Source: Williamsia serinedens (lineage in GTDB: Bacteria > Actinomycetota > Actinomycetes > Mycobacteriales > Mycobacteriaceae). Taken from it: 64,000 nt of DNA. The DNA is taken from NCBI RefSeq assembly GCF_024171725.1, contig NZ_JAMTCG010000003.1, forward strand, positions 434,001-498,000. Reading direction: 5' to 3'. Below, one piece after another: positions 17,755 through 25,567 of the stretch. Below the pieces are notes generated by a model. That model did no database searches. It saw only the letters and a list, made by a program, of their open reading frames with translations, and was not told the origin of the DNA. Numbering within the stretch: position 1 is the first letter of the stretch; each line of letters starts with the position of its first letter. Both the position numbers and the translations under genes were made by a program.

Positions 17755-18531
17755 ATGGGCAGGACTCCGGGGGCGGACTTCGGGGGCAGGGGTGTGCGGG
17801 GAACGCTCGACGACGCCGCGCTCGCCGCCTCGATCGCCCAGGGCGCCGGGGAGCTGCTCGTCGCCGCCCGGCACGACAGCCTGCTGGAGGGGCGCCTGCT
17901 GGGCGACATGGGGGATGCCCTGGCCCAGGCGTGGATCGCCGCGGTGCTGCGTCGACACCGCCCGGCCGACGCGGTCCTGTCGGAGGAGGCCCGCGACACC
18001 GGCGAACGGCTGGGGGCACAGCGGGTCTGGATCATCGACCCGCTCGACGGCACGCGGGAGTACGCGGCCGGACGCGACGACTGGGCGGTGCACGTCGCGT
18101 TGACCGTCGACGGCGTGCCGGCCGACTGCGCCGTCTCGCTGCCGGCCACCGGTGAGCTGTTCTCCACCGCCGACGTGGCGATCCCCGACGAGGCGTCGGG
18201 GCGGATGGTGGTGTCCCGCCACGGCCTCACCTACGAGACGAGCTGGGTCGCCGACCGACTGGCGTTGCAGCCCTACGCCCTGGGTTCCGCGGGCGCGAAG
18301 GCGATGGCGGTGGTCCGCGGTGACGCCGACGCCTACGTGCACGGCATGGGCCAGTACGAGTGGGACAACTGTGCACCCGTCGGCGTGGCCACCGCGGCCG
18401 GGCTGCACTGCAGCACCTTCGACGGGACACCCCTGCGCTACAACCACTCTCGGCCGTACGTGCGCGACTTCGTCATCTGTCGGCCGGAGATCGCCGACCG
18501 CGTGCTGTCCGCCCTCGACGAGATCTTCTGA
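17755..18531 (+). CDS. cysQ: 3'-phosphoadenosine 5'-phosphatase CysQ-type (inositol-phosphatase fold)
   Basis: A 258-residue magnesium-dependent phosphatase. The metal-binding motifs are SEE (76-78), WIIDPLDGTRE (92-102) and EWDNCAP with Asp204. It follows M. tuberculosis CysQ (Rv2131c, by memory) closely in the WIIDPLDGTREY...GRDDWAVH, GSAGAKAMAVV and LRYN segments rather than the SuhB-type inositol phosphatases. CysQ removes the 3'-phosphate of PAP left over by sulfotransferases and PAPS reductase, keeping sulfate assimilation going. That role fits with the Stf0 gene 8 kb away. It is convergent with cobF, with a repeat array between. Confidence 0.88.
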   Translation: MGRTPGADFGGRGVRGTLDDAALAASIAQGAGELLVAARHDSLLEGRLLGDMGDALAQAWIAAVLRRHRPADAVLSEEARDTGERLGAQRVWIIDPLDGTREYAAGRDDWAVHVALTVDGVPADCAVSLPATGELFSTADVAIPDEASGRMVVSRHGLTYETSWVADRLALQPYALGSAGAKAMAVVRGDADAYVHGMGQYEWDNCAPVGVATAAGLHCSTFDGTPLRYNHSRPYVRDFVICRPEIADRVLSALDEIF

Positions 18532-18550
18532 CCACCGGACACCGACTCCC

Positions 18551-18645
18551 CGACCGTGCACCAGATCCCGCCGATCGTGCGGTAGATCCCGCCGACCGTG
18601 CCGAAAAACCTCGTCGACCGTGCCGAAAAACGTCGTCGACCGTGC
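18551..18645. repeat. five-copy 21/22-bp repeat array between cysQ and cobF
   Basis: The core CGACCGTGC (second copy CGATCGTGC) occurs at 18551, 18572, 18593, 18615 and 18637, so the steps are 21, 21, 22 and 22 bp. The inter-core parts come in two types: AGATCCCGC in the first units, and CGAAAAAC in the later ones. The same array, with the same step series, is found at 59241-59357. It fills the whole gap between the two convergent genes. Confidence 0.92.
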
Positions 18646-18647
18646 GG

Positions 18648-19406
18648 TCAGGGCGTCCGGAGCAGATAGATGTCCATGATCCAGCCGTGGCGCTCACGGG
18701 CCTCCGTCCGCGTGGCGCGGATCGTTTCACCGATCTCCCCGACGGTCCCCGACAGCACGATCTCGTCGGGGGTGCCGAGGTAGGCACCCCACCAGATGTG
18801 GTCGTCGGGACCGGCCGTCCGCAGGAAGGTGCAGTCGGCGTCGAGCATGACGATCTGGTTGGTGTCCGCGCCGGCCGGCGTCGACGCGAGTCGGCGTCCG
18901 GTCGTGATGTGGATCGGCTCCCCGATCCGGTTGGCCAGGATCCGATGGGCCGCGGTCAGCGCCGACGCGCTGGTCACCCCGGCGACCACCTCCACGTCCA
19001 GCGCGACGCGACCCCGCTCGACGATGGCGTCGGTGATGCGCAACGTGGAGTCGTAGAGGCTCGGGTCACCCCACACGAGGATCGCGCCGACGCCGGAGTC
19101 CGACAGCTCGGCCAGCAGCGCGCCCTCGATCGCCTCCGACCGCGCGTCATGCCACCGGCGCACCTCGGCGTCGTAGTCGACGGGGTCCCTGTCGCGCGGC
19201 GGGTCGGCGATCTCGACGAACCGGTAGCGGCCCGGGCCGATGTGCTCGTCGCACATCTGCCGTCGGATGTCCCGGAGCGGGGACGACGCGGCGCCCTTGT
19301 CCAGCACGAAGAACGCGTCGACTCCCTGCATCGCGTCGACGGCCTCGAGGGTGACCTGCCGGACCCCACCGGGCCCGATCCCGATGACCCGCAGGGTGCG
19401 GGTCAC
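18648..19406 (-). CDS. cobF: precorrin-6A synthase (deacetylating)
   Basis: A 252-residue SAM-dependent tetrapyrrole methylase of the aerobic cobalamin pathway. It opens with the family motif VIGIGPGG and has the VVAGVTSASALTAAH segment, where the second SAM loop lies. CobF-specific features are the FFVLDKG segment near residue 35 and the WGDPSLYDST motif. CobF methylates C-1 of precorrin-5 with loss of the acetyl group. No other cob gene is in the window, so it lies outside the main cluster, as often in actinobacteria. Its GTG start overlaps the TGA of the upstream SDR gene (GTGA), so the two are coupled, although the link is unclear. No cobalamin riboswitch is visible. Confidence 0.9.
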   Translation of the reverse strand: MTRTLRVIGIGPGGVRQVTLEAVDAMQGVDAFFVLDKGAASSPLRDIRRQMCDEHIGPGRYRFVEIADPPRDRDPVDYDAEVRRWHDARSEAIEGALLAELSDSGVGAILVWGDPSLYDSTLRITDAIVERGRVALDVEVVAGVTSASALTAAHRILANRIGEPIHITTGRRLASTPAGADTNQIVMLDADCTFLRTAGPDDHIWWGAYLGTPDEIVLSGTVGEIGETIRATRTEARERHGWIMDIYLLRTP

Positions 19407-20236
19407 GGCCGGGCGCGACGCAGACCGTGGAAGCGCGACATCACGTCGAGCATCGCCTGCGTCGGCAGGATCCGCTTGAGCGCGAACACCACCGACGCGT
19501 TGTTGCCCAACGCGTACAACGGCTTCGGGTTCGCCGCGAGCGCGGCCTCGACGATGACCTTCGCCATCGGCTCGACGGCCAGGCCCTTCTCCTCGTTGCG
19601 ACGGGTCGCCGCGGCGACCGTGTCGTAGTCGGCGCGGTAGGCGGAGTCGTCGGCGACGTCGTAGATGCGACGGTCCCCGATGCCCGTCGCGATGGTGCCG
19701 GGTTCGACGGTGGTGATGGCGATGCCGAACGGCGCGAGTTCCCGCCGCATCGCGTCGGAGAACGCCTTGATCGCGCTCTTCGTCGCGCCGTACACGGACC
19801 GGAACGGCAGCGGGAAGCTGCCCAGCATCGACCCGACCATCACGATGGTGCCGCGCCGTCGTGCCCGCATGCCCGGCAGGAACGCCTTGGTCAGCGCGAT
19901 CGGTCCGAAGACGTTCGTCGCGAAGACGTTCTCGAGCGACTTCATCGGCACGTCCTCGAGCGGGCCCATGTGGCTCACGCCGGCGTTGTTGATCAGCACG
20001 TCGACGTCGCCTGCCTCGGCGACGCACGCCGCGATGCTCGCCGGTTCCGTCTGGTCGAGGGTGATGTAGCGGACCCCCGGCACCCGCGCGTCCTCGGCGA
20101 TGGAGTCCGGGCGACGGCTGGTCCCGATCACCTCGTGTCCGCGGGCGACGAGCAGTCGCGCCACCTCCGCCCCGATCCCGCTGGACACACCGGTCACGAG
20201 GACACGACGCACGGCCCCCTCAGATGCTGTCGACAC
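19403..20236 (-). CDS. short-chain dehydrogenase/reductase
   Basis: A 277-residue SDR. The cofactor loop TGVSSGIG follows immediately after the N-terminal strand, NNAG is present, and the catalytic residues lie in GSMLGSFPLPFRSVYGATKSA (Ser, Tyr-x-x-x-Lys). Arg residues after the second strand (TSRRPD) favour NADP. I take the GTG at 20236; another GTG at 20260 would add eight residues, but neither has a clear ribosome site. The C-terminal region with KPLYALGNNASVVFALKRILP may hold a membrane-touching segment. It is followed by cobF with a 4-base overlap. The divergent transporter gene starts 183 bp away, with a perfect inverted repeat between. Confidence 0.85.
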   Translation of the reverse strand: MSTASEGAVRRVLVTGVSSGIGAEVARLLVARGHEVIGTSRRPDSIAEDARVPGVRYITLDQTEPASIAACVAEAGDVDVLINNAGVSHMGPLEDVPMKSLENVFATNVFGPIALTKAFLPGMRARRRGTIVMVGSMLGSFPLPFRSVYGATKSAIKAFSDAMRRELAPFGIAITTVEPGTIATGIGDRRIYDVADDSAYRADYDTVAAATRRNEEKGLAVEPMAKVIVEAALAANPKPLYALGNNASVVFALKRILPTQAMLDVMSRFHGLRRARP

Positions 20237-20289
20237 GGCGATCACTCTAGGGCCCTCCACTGGCCACGAAAACCGGTGGCGCCGGCGGG

Positions 20290-20305
20290 GAATCTCAGGA
20301 GATTC
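20290..20305. promoter_or_regulatory. perfect 7-2-7 inverted repeat in a divergent intergenic region
   Basis: GAATCTC-AG-GAGATTC lies between the SDR gene (minus) and the transporter gene (plus). It has the size and symmetry of a dimeric repressor site. No regulator gene is adjacent. Confidence 0.5.
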
Positions 20306-20419
20306 TCAGACGTTGTCCCGGGTCGAGCAGCTCGTCGTGCGCCATCGCCGTCGCCGACCCGAGCGCCGTCGGATCTCACCGTCCGACACCGTGATCACCG
20401 CGAGGAAGGGGTGGAGTCC

Positions 20420-21367
20420 GTGCTGGTCGGGATCGGTCTGGCGGTTCTCGCAGCGATCGGATACGGGTTGTCGTCGGTGATGCAGGCCCTCGGGGCCCGT
20501 CAGGCGACCGCCGCGTCCGACGGGACCGGCATGACCACCGCGTCCGGCAGCCCCACCCTGCGCTCCACCCTCGCCGCCGCGATGACCGGCGTGTTCGTCC
20601 TCGGGGCGATCATGGACGTGCTCGGCTTCGCCGCGGGCGCCGGTGCCGCCCGCATGCTGCCGCTGTTCCTGTCGCAGACCATCGTCGCGGGGAACCTCGT
20701 CATCACCGCGGTGCTGGGCGCCCTCTTCCTCGGGATCCGCCTGCATCCGCGTGACTGGGCCGCGATGATCCTGGTGCTCGTCGCGCTGTGCATGCTCGGC
20801 ACCGCGTCGCACGCACACGGCACCACACGCGTCGACCTGCCGTTCAAGCTCGGCCTCCTGGTCGCCACCGTCGCGATCATCACGATCTCGCTGCTGGTGG
20901 TGCGTCGTCTCGGACATGCCGGGTCGGTGGTCGCCGGCATGTCGGCGGGACTGCTGTTCGGCGCCATTGCGATCGCCGTCCGCGTGCTCGACGGCGTCTC
21001 GCCGTTCTCGGTCACGACGATCCTGTCCGACCCCGCGGCGTGGACGATCGCCGTCGCCGGCGCGTTCGGCTTCTACCTGCACACCGTCGCCCTGCAGCTC
21101 GGCGCCGTGAACGGGTCGACGGCCGCCATGGTCGTGGGCGAGACCGCGGTGCCCGGCATCGTCGGCGTCTGGCTGCTCGGCGACACCACCGTCCCCGGGC
21201 TGGGATGGTTGGGTGCGCTCGGGTTCCTGCTCGCCATCCTGGGCGCCGTCCTCGTCGCCCTGTTCGGGTCGTCGGAGGCGGAACGCTCCACCGCCGAGAA
21301 CGAGATGCACGTCCCGGTGACGCCGCGACAGTCGCCATCCACCTACTCGCCTGCTACGAACGGATGA
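20420..21367 (+). CDS. DMT/EamA-like multi-pass membrane transporter
   Basis: A 315-residue integral membrane protein with about nine or ten hydrophobic helices and no soluble domain. The pattern of two repeated blocks, each with a strand of small residues (GYGLSSVMQALGARQA at the start, AMVVGETAVPGIVGVWLLGD in the second half), is like the EamA/DMT family or the magnesium transporter NIPA group. The substrate is unknown. The start at GTG 20420 is chosen because AGGAAGGGG lies about eight bases before it; a GTG at 20411 is also in frame. The peroxidase gene starts one base after its stop, so both are in one operon. Confidence 0.75.
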   Translation: MLVGIGLAVLAAIGYGLSSVMQALGARQATAASDGTGMTTASGSPTLRSTLAAAMTGVFVLGAIMDVLGFAAGAGAARMLPLFLSQTIVAGNLVITAVLGALFLGIRLHPRDWAAMILVLVALCMLGTASHAHGTTRVDLPFKLGLLVATVAIITISLLVVRRLGHAGSVVAGMSAGLLFGAIAIAVRVLDGVSPFSVTTILSDPAAWTIAVAGAFGFYLHTVALQLGAVNGSTAAMVVGETAVPGIVGVWLLGDTTVPGLGWLGALGFLLAILGAVLVALFGSSEAERSTAENEMHVPVTPRQSPSTYSPATNG

Positions 21368-21368
21368 C

Positions 21369-21845
21369 ATGACCACCGCGTACGACTTCTCCGCCACGTC
21401 CATCGACGGTGAGGAGGTGAGCCTCGAGCAGTTCCGGGGCAAGCCGCTGCTCATCGTCAACACCGCGTCGCAATGCGGGTTCACCCCGCAGTACGAGGGG
21501 CTGGAGAAGCTCAACCGCGAGTACGGCGACCGCGGGCTGGTCGTCCTCGGTTTCCCCTGCAACCAGTTCGGCCACCAGGAGCCGGGCGACGCGGAGGAGA
21601 TCAAGAACTTCTGCAACCTCCGCTACGACGTGACGTTCCCGATGTTCGAGAAGATCGACGTCAACGGGAAGGGCACCCACCCGCTTTACGAGTGGCTGAA
21701 GTCGGAGAAGGGCTCCGTGCTCGGCAGCCGCATCAAGTGGAACTTCACGAAGTTCCTCGTCGGCAAGGACGGCCAGGTCGTCGACCGCTTCTCCCCGACC
21801 ACCAAGCCGGAGAACATGCGCGACGCGATCGAGAAGGTCCTCTGA
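21369..21845 (+). CDS. glutathione-peroxidase-family thiol peroxidase
   Basis: A 158-residue non-seleno GPx. The catalytic tetrad is complete: Cys36 (in NTASQCGFT), Gln70, Trp124 and Asn125 (KWNFTKF). A second cysteine at position 82 stands where the resolving cysteine of yeast Gpx3 and other thioredoxin-dependent two-cysteine GPx proteins lies. Actinobacteria lack glutathione, so thioredoxin is the likely reductant and hydrogen or lipid hydroperoxides the substrates. The ATG is next to the stop of the transporter gene. A methyltransferase gene follows after 30 bp. Confidence 0.93.
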   Translation: MTTAYDFSATSIDGEEVSLEQFRGKPLLIVNTASQCGFTPQYEGLEKLNREYGDRGLVVLGFPCNQFGHQEPGDAEEIKNFCNLRYDVTFPMFEKIDVNGKGTHPLYEWLKSEKGSVLGSRIKWNFTKFLVGKDGQVVDRFSPTTKPENMRDAIEKVL

Positions 21846-21875
21846 GCGGCGACCACACGCGAGAGTGACGCGGTC

Positions 21876-22607
21876 GTGGACGCGACCCGGTATGGCATCG
21901 ACGGTTGGCCCTACGTCGTCGGGCTGACCGGTGGTGCACTCGTCGCCGGCGCGGGCGCGCTGCTCACCGACGGCCGGCCCAGAAGCGCGTGTGGCGTGAT
22001 CGCCCTGGCCGCCGGGGTGCCCGCGGCCCTGGGCAGTCGTTACGTGTTCGGCGGCAAGGTCCGTCATCGTGACCGCCTCCTCGATCTGGTGCCCTGGCGC
22101 GGGGACGAGACCGTGCTCGACATCGGTGCGGGCGCGGGGCTGATGGGCGTCGGTGCCGCACATCGGGTCCCCCGCGGTCGCGTACGGTGCGTCGACCTGT
22201 GGATCGGAAAAGACCTCGCACGCAGTGGACCCGAACGGCTTCTCGCCAACGCAGGCCACGACGGCGTCGCCGACCGCGTCGAGGTCCGCACGGGCGACGC
22301 TCGGTCACTCGACCTTCCCGACGGCTCGATGGACGTCGTCCTCAGCGTGCTGTGTCTACACAACGTCCCCGACGAGCCCGGTCGCCGCGCCGCGGCCGCG
22401 GAGATCGCACGGGTCCTGACCCCGGGCGGGCGTGTCGTCGTCAGCGACCTGGCCGGGACCGAGCAGCTCGCCCGATGGTTCGGCGAGGACGGTCTGCACG
22501 TGCTCGAGCATCGGCGAGCCCCGCACACCTTTCCGCCGCAGAGGGTCGTCGTCGCGCGACGCCCGGTGGACCGATCCACACTGATTGCTGTCGCACCGCG
22601 GCCCTAG
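21876..22607 (+). CDS. class I SAM-dependent methyltransferase with membrane anchor
   Basis: A 243-residue protein. The first ~55 residues have two hydrophobic stretches (VVGLTGGALVAGAGALL and GVIALAAGVPAALG), suggesting an anchor. The soluble part is a Rossmann-type methyltransferase: motif I VLDIGAGAG, an acidic residue at the end of the second strand (RCVDLW), the LDLPDGSMDVVLSVLCLHNV motif IV region and the ARVLTPGGRVVVSD motif. The layout fits methyltransferases acting on small molecules or lipids; the acceptor is unknown. The GTG start has no strong ribosome site, and the gene may be translated by coupling from the peroxidase gene 30 bp upstream. Confidence 0.8.
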   Translation: MDATRYGIDGWPYVVGLTGGALVAGAGALLTDGRPRSACGVIALAAGVPAALGSRYVFGGKVRHRDRLLDLVPWRGDETVLDIGAGAGLMGVGAAHRVPRGRVRCVDLWIGKDLARSGPERLLANAGHDGVADRVEVRTGDARSLDLPDGSMDVVLSVLCLHNVPDEPGRRAAAAEIARVLTPGGRVVVSDLAGTEQLARWFGEDGLHVLEHRRAPHTFPPQRVVVARRPVDRSTLIAVAPRP

Positions 22608-22610
22608 CCT
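22605..22610 (+). promoter_or_regulatory. -10 element of a leaderless small gene
   Basis: TAGCCT sits six bases before the ATG at 22617, and overlaps the end of the methyltransferase gene. It suggests a leaderless transcript separate from the upstream operon. Confidence 0.45.
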
Positions 22611-22616
22611 GGGCGC

Positions 22617-22925
22617 ATGCCGGATCGTTTCCCCGACGACTGCCCGACCATCACCCGCGACGGGCAGGCCATCGGGTTCAGCCCCTCTCCCGACGGGATG
22701 CGGTTGTTCGCCTGGTGGCGCGACACCACCGACTCCCACACCGACAGCGAGATCTTCGGTGCTTTCGGCAGCTATCGCGAGGCAGTGGAGGCGTCGCTGC
22801 GCGCCTTCGCGGCATCCGACATCGAGACTGCCGGTCTCGACCCAGATCCCGACGAGGTGACCGTCGAGGCCGCCGACCTCGAGCGTCGGTTCACCGCGAC
22901 GGACTGGATGGGTCTGGGGTTCTGA
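22617..22925 (+). CDS. small hypothetical protein
   Basis: A 102-residue acidic soluble protein that I do not recognise. It has no signal peptide or membrane segment. The predicted pattern is a few beta strands (AIGFSPSPDGMRLFAWWRD) followed by a helix (SYREAVEASLRAFAASD) and an acidic C-terminal part. The last 35 bp overlap the 3' end of the GntR gene on the other strand, so the two genes share their ends. Codon use is normal for the window, and the leaderless promoter supports it being real. Confidence 0.65.
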   Translation: MPDRFPDDCPTITRDGQAIGFSPSPDGMRLFAWWRDTTDSHTDSEIFGAFGSYREAVEASLRAFAASDIETAGLDPDPDEVTVEAADLERRFTATDWMGLGF

Positions 22926-23706
22926 CAGGCTCGACATCCGCGGCCACAGCGCCGTGCAGTGCGGGCAGCCGCGCGTAGGAGTTGCGTATGTGCTCGGCCG
23001 CCAACAGCGCCGCGCCGTCCGCGTCCCCCGCGTCGATCGCCGCGAGGATCCCGCGGTGCTCCCGCATCAGGTGGTCGCGCACGGTGCCCCAGTCCGTCAG
23101 TGCGTGGAACGCAGCGAGGATTGCGGGTCGCTGCGCGTTGCGGATCGCCACCGTCATCGCCGTGACCAATGTGTTGCCGCCGGCCTCGGCGATGGCTGTG
23201 TGGAACGCGGTGTCCGCGTCGTTGAACGCCGTCCGGTCCTCGCCCGCCTGGTCCATCGCGGTGATCGCTGCCCGTGCGCCCGCCATCCGTTCGGGATCCG
23301 GGTGTCGGGCGGCGAGGGCGACACTCGACGACTCGAGCGTGACCCGGGCGTCGACGATGTCGGCGACGGCGAAATTGGACAGGGCGATGTGCAGGCGCAG
23401 GAAGTGGGTCAGCGCCTCCGACGGCATCGACGCGACGAACGTACCCGCACCGCGACCGCGTCCGACCGCCGAGCGGACTACCCCCTGCGCTGCGAGCACT
23501 CGGAGGGCCTCACGCACGGCGGGTCGGCTGACCTGCAACAACGCCGCCAACTCCCGTTCCGGCGGCAGGGGGTCACCGACACGCAGCGTCCCGGAGAGGA
23601 TCTGCTCCTCGATGGCGGCGACAACCATCTCGAACGTCTGTCCTCGGGCGACCGGCTGCCACGCGGCGTCGTCGGCGCCGCGTGACCCCGTGTCCTCCGC
23701 CGGCAT
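22891..23706 (-). CDS. GntR/FadR-family regulator of lactate use
   Basis: A 271-residue regulator. The N-terminal winged helix (about residues 22-95) includes PLPPERELAALLQVSRPAVREALRVLAAQGVV, a textbook GntR recognition region. The C-terminal part is an all-helical FCD domain with the metal-coordinating pattern of Asp and His residues (DADTAFHTAIAEA, then HLMREHRGILAAI). FadR-type proteins with this domain include the lactate repressors LldR/LutR. It is divergent from the lldP-lutABC operon, and two TNGTNNNACNA-type sites lie in between, which strongly supports a role as the lactate-responsive repressor. The stop overlaps the convergent small gene. Confidence 0.88.
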   Translation of the reverse strand: MPAEDTGSRGADDAAWQPVARGQTFEMVVAAIEEQILSGTLRVGDPLPPERELAALLQVSRPAVREALRVLAAQGVVRSAVGRGRGAGTFVASMPSEALTHFLRLHIALSNFAVADIVDARVTLESSSVALAARHPDPERMAGARAAITAMDQAGEDRTAFNDADTAFHTAIAEAGGNTLVTAMTVAIRNAQRPAILAAFHALTDWGTVRDHLMREHRGILAAIDAGDADGAALLAAEHIRNSYARLPALHGAVAADVEPVRTPDPSSPSR

Positions 23707-23768
23707 GGGTCAACTCTGCCACGCGAGTCCACCGATCGAACTCGACCGACACCGCACCCGCACGACCA

Positions 23769-23798
23769 TTGACATCGTGACGCGCGTCACTCTACCGT
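23769..23798 (+). promoter_or_regulatory. promoter of the lactate operon
   Basis: TTGACA (23769-23774) is followed after 18 bp by TACCGT (23793-23798), which fits TANNNT. The predicted transcription start, near 23805, lies inside the first GntR operator. Confidence 0.6.
23777..23790. promoter_or_regulatory. CRP/GlxR-type palindrome inside the lactate promoter
   Basis: GTGACGCGCGTCAC is a perfect 14-bp palindrome. It matches the GTGA-N6-TCAC core of the CRP/GlxR site. It lies between the -35 and -10 boxes, where a bound protein would block RNA polymerase. Confidence 0.55.
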
Positions 23799-23802
23799 CG
23801 AA

Positions 23803-23828
23803 TGGTCTGACCACAAGAGGTCTGACCA
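23803..23828. promoter_or_regulatory. two tandem GntR (LldR-type) operators
   Basis: TGGTCTGACCA (23803-23813) is a perfect dyad and an exact match to the TNGTNNNACNA site of the FadR/LldR group. A second copy, AGGTCTGACCA (23818-23828), differs at the first base. The copies are 15 bp apart. Binding by the divergent GntR protein would cover the transcription start. Confidence 0.8.
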
Positions 23829-23857
23829 ATACGGATCCGATTGTCGAAGGCAGGTCC

Positions 23858-25567
23858 ATGTACATCCCCGACGTCACCCCCGTCGCCGACAGCGGGCTCG
23901 CATCCGCTGCGGTGGCGGCACTCCCGTTGCTCACCGTCTTCGTGACCCTCGGAGTCCTGCGGTGGCGAGCGCACCTCGCCGGCCTGGCGGGGGTGGTCGT
24001 CGCGATCGTGGTGGCGATCGCCGTCTACGGAATGCCCGCGCACCTCGCGCTGCTCTCGGGCACCGAGGGCTTCGTGTTCGGGCTCTTCCCCATCATCTGG
24101 ATCGTCCTGAACGCGATCTGGCTGTACGAGATCACCGTCGCGAGCGGCCGTTTCGACGATCTGCGACGCGTCATCGACAACGTCTCGGACGACGCGCGGA
24201 TCCAGGCCATCATCATCGCGTTCTGCTTCGGCGGGCTGATGGAGGCGCTGGCCGGATTCGGCGCCCCGGTCGCCATCACCGGTGTGATGCTGATGGCTGT
24301 CGGGTTCACCGCGATGCGGGCGGCCGCGATCGTGCTGCTCGCGAACACCGCGCCGGTCGCCTTCGGGGCGATCGCGACGCCGATCCTGACCGCCGGCAAG
24401 CTCACCGGCATCGACTACCGCGACATCGGCGCCTACGTCGGCCACCAGACCCCGCTCCTCGCCGTCATGGTCCCCGCGTTCCTCGTGCTCATCGCCGACG
24501 GCCGTCGCGGACTGCGCGACGTGTGGCCGGTCGCGCTCGTCGTCGGCATCACCTTCGCCGTCACACAATGGGTGTCGGCGACCTTCATCTCGGTGGAACT
24601 CACCGACATCATCGCCTCACTGGTCTCCCTCGCCGGCGCCGTCGGGATGCTGCGTGTCTGGCGGCCGGCCGGTTCCGCCGAGGCGTCACGGCGCCTCGGC
24701 ACCGAACGCACACGGGAGCTGCAGTCGGTCTCGGCGTCCGCCGGCGATGGTCCCGACCTGCCACCGCGGGACGACGCGGCCCGGATCGGGGGCAGCTCCG
24801 ATGGCGACGTGGAACCGATCGGAGCACGTCGCGCGATGGGTGCGCTGGCACCGTATCTGCTGATCGTTGTCGCGTTCGGGATCACCAGGCTGATCGGCCC
24901 GGTGAAGGACTTCCTCACCGGCACCGACATCCTCGTCCGGTGGCCCGGACTCGACGGGCAGATCGCATCGTCGTCCGGGAAGGTCTCCACGGCGACGCAG
25001 TACGTCTTCGGTTGGCTGTCGTCGCCGGGCTCCACGTTGTTGGTCTGCGGAGTCCTCGTCGCGGGCCTCGCGGGGATGTCCCCGCGGCGCGCCGCGTCGA
25101 TCTGGGTCGCGACCGTCGTGAAGATGCGCTGGTCGATCCTCACGGTCGCCTTGGTGTTGGCGCTCGCGTACGTCATGAACCTGTCGGGCCAGACCATCAC
25201 CATCGGTGTCTGGATCGCCGGTGCGGGAACGGCGTTCGCGTTCTTCTCCCCCGTCCTCGGGTGGCTGGGCACCGCGGTGACCGGTTCCGACACCAGCGCC
25301 AACGCCCTGTTCGCGACGCTGCAGCAGGCCGCCGCGCAGAAGGCGGGACTCGACCCGACGCTGCTGGTCTCGGCCAACACCTCCGGCGGCGTGGTCGGCA
25401 AGATGATCAGCCCGCAGAACCTGACCATCGCAGCGACGGCCGTCGGACTCGTCGGCCGCGAGTCGGAGATCCTCCGACGTGTCATCTGGTGGAGCGTCGG
25501 CCTGCTCGTCGCGCTCTGCGTGCTCGTCGGCCTGCAGTCCACGGTGCTGTCCTGGATGCTGCCGTGA
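23858..25567 (+). CDS. lldP: L-lactate permease
   Basis: A 569-residue integral membrane transporter of the lactate permease (LctP) family, which takes up lactate (and often glycolate) with protons. About 13 hydrophobic helices are seen. Family landmarks are GGLMEALAGFGAPVAITGVMLM in the first half and TGSDTSANALFATLQQAAA and ANTSGGVVGKMISPQN in the second. A cytoplasmic loop of about 70 residues near the middle (residues 265-330) is acidic and Ser-rich and longer than in E. coli LldP. It is the first gene of lldP-lutABC, and its stop overlaps the lutA start (GTGA). Control is by the GntR operators and the CRP-like site just upstream. Confidence 0.93.
   Translation: MYIPDVTPVADSGLASAAVAALPLLTVFVTLGVLRWRAHLAGLAGVVVAIVVAIAVYGMPAHLALLSGTEGFVFGLFPIIWIVLNAIWLYEITVASGRFDDLRRVIDNVSDDARIQAIIIAFCFGGLMEALAGFGAPVAITGVMLMAVGFTAMRAAAIVLLANTAPVAFGAIATPILTAGKLTGIDYRDIGAYVGHQTPLLAVMVPAFLVLIADGRRGLRDVWPVALVVGITFAVTQWVSATFISVELTDIIASLVSLAGAVGMLRVWRPAGSAEASRRLGTERTRELQSVSASAGDGPDLPPRDDAARIGGSSDGDVEPIGARRAMGALAPYLLIVVAFGITRLIGPVKDFLTGTDILVRWPGLDGQIASSSGKVSTATQYVFGWLSSPGSTLLVCGVLVAGLAGMSPRRAASIWVATVVKMRWSILTVALVLALAYVMNLSGQTITIGVWIAGAGTAFAFFSPVLGWLGTAVTGSDTSANALFATLQQAAAQKAGLDPTLLVSANTSGGVVGKMISPQNLTIAATAVGLVGRESEILRRVIWWSVGLLVALCVLVGLQSTVLSWMLP

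Noticed and set aside
18551-18645. Insertion-sequence remnant or MIRU-type coding repeat
   Set aside because: No terminal inverted repeats, target duplication or transposase piece; units do not keep a reading frame (21 and 22 bp mixed).
18648-19406. Cobalamin riboswitch linked to cobF
   Set aside because: cobF starts inside the end of an SDR gene, leaving no leader.
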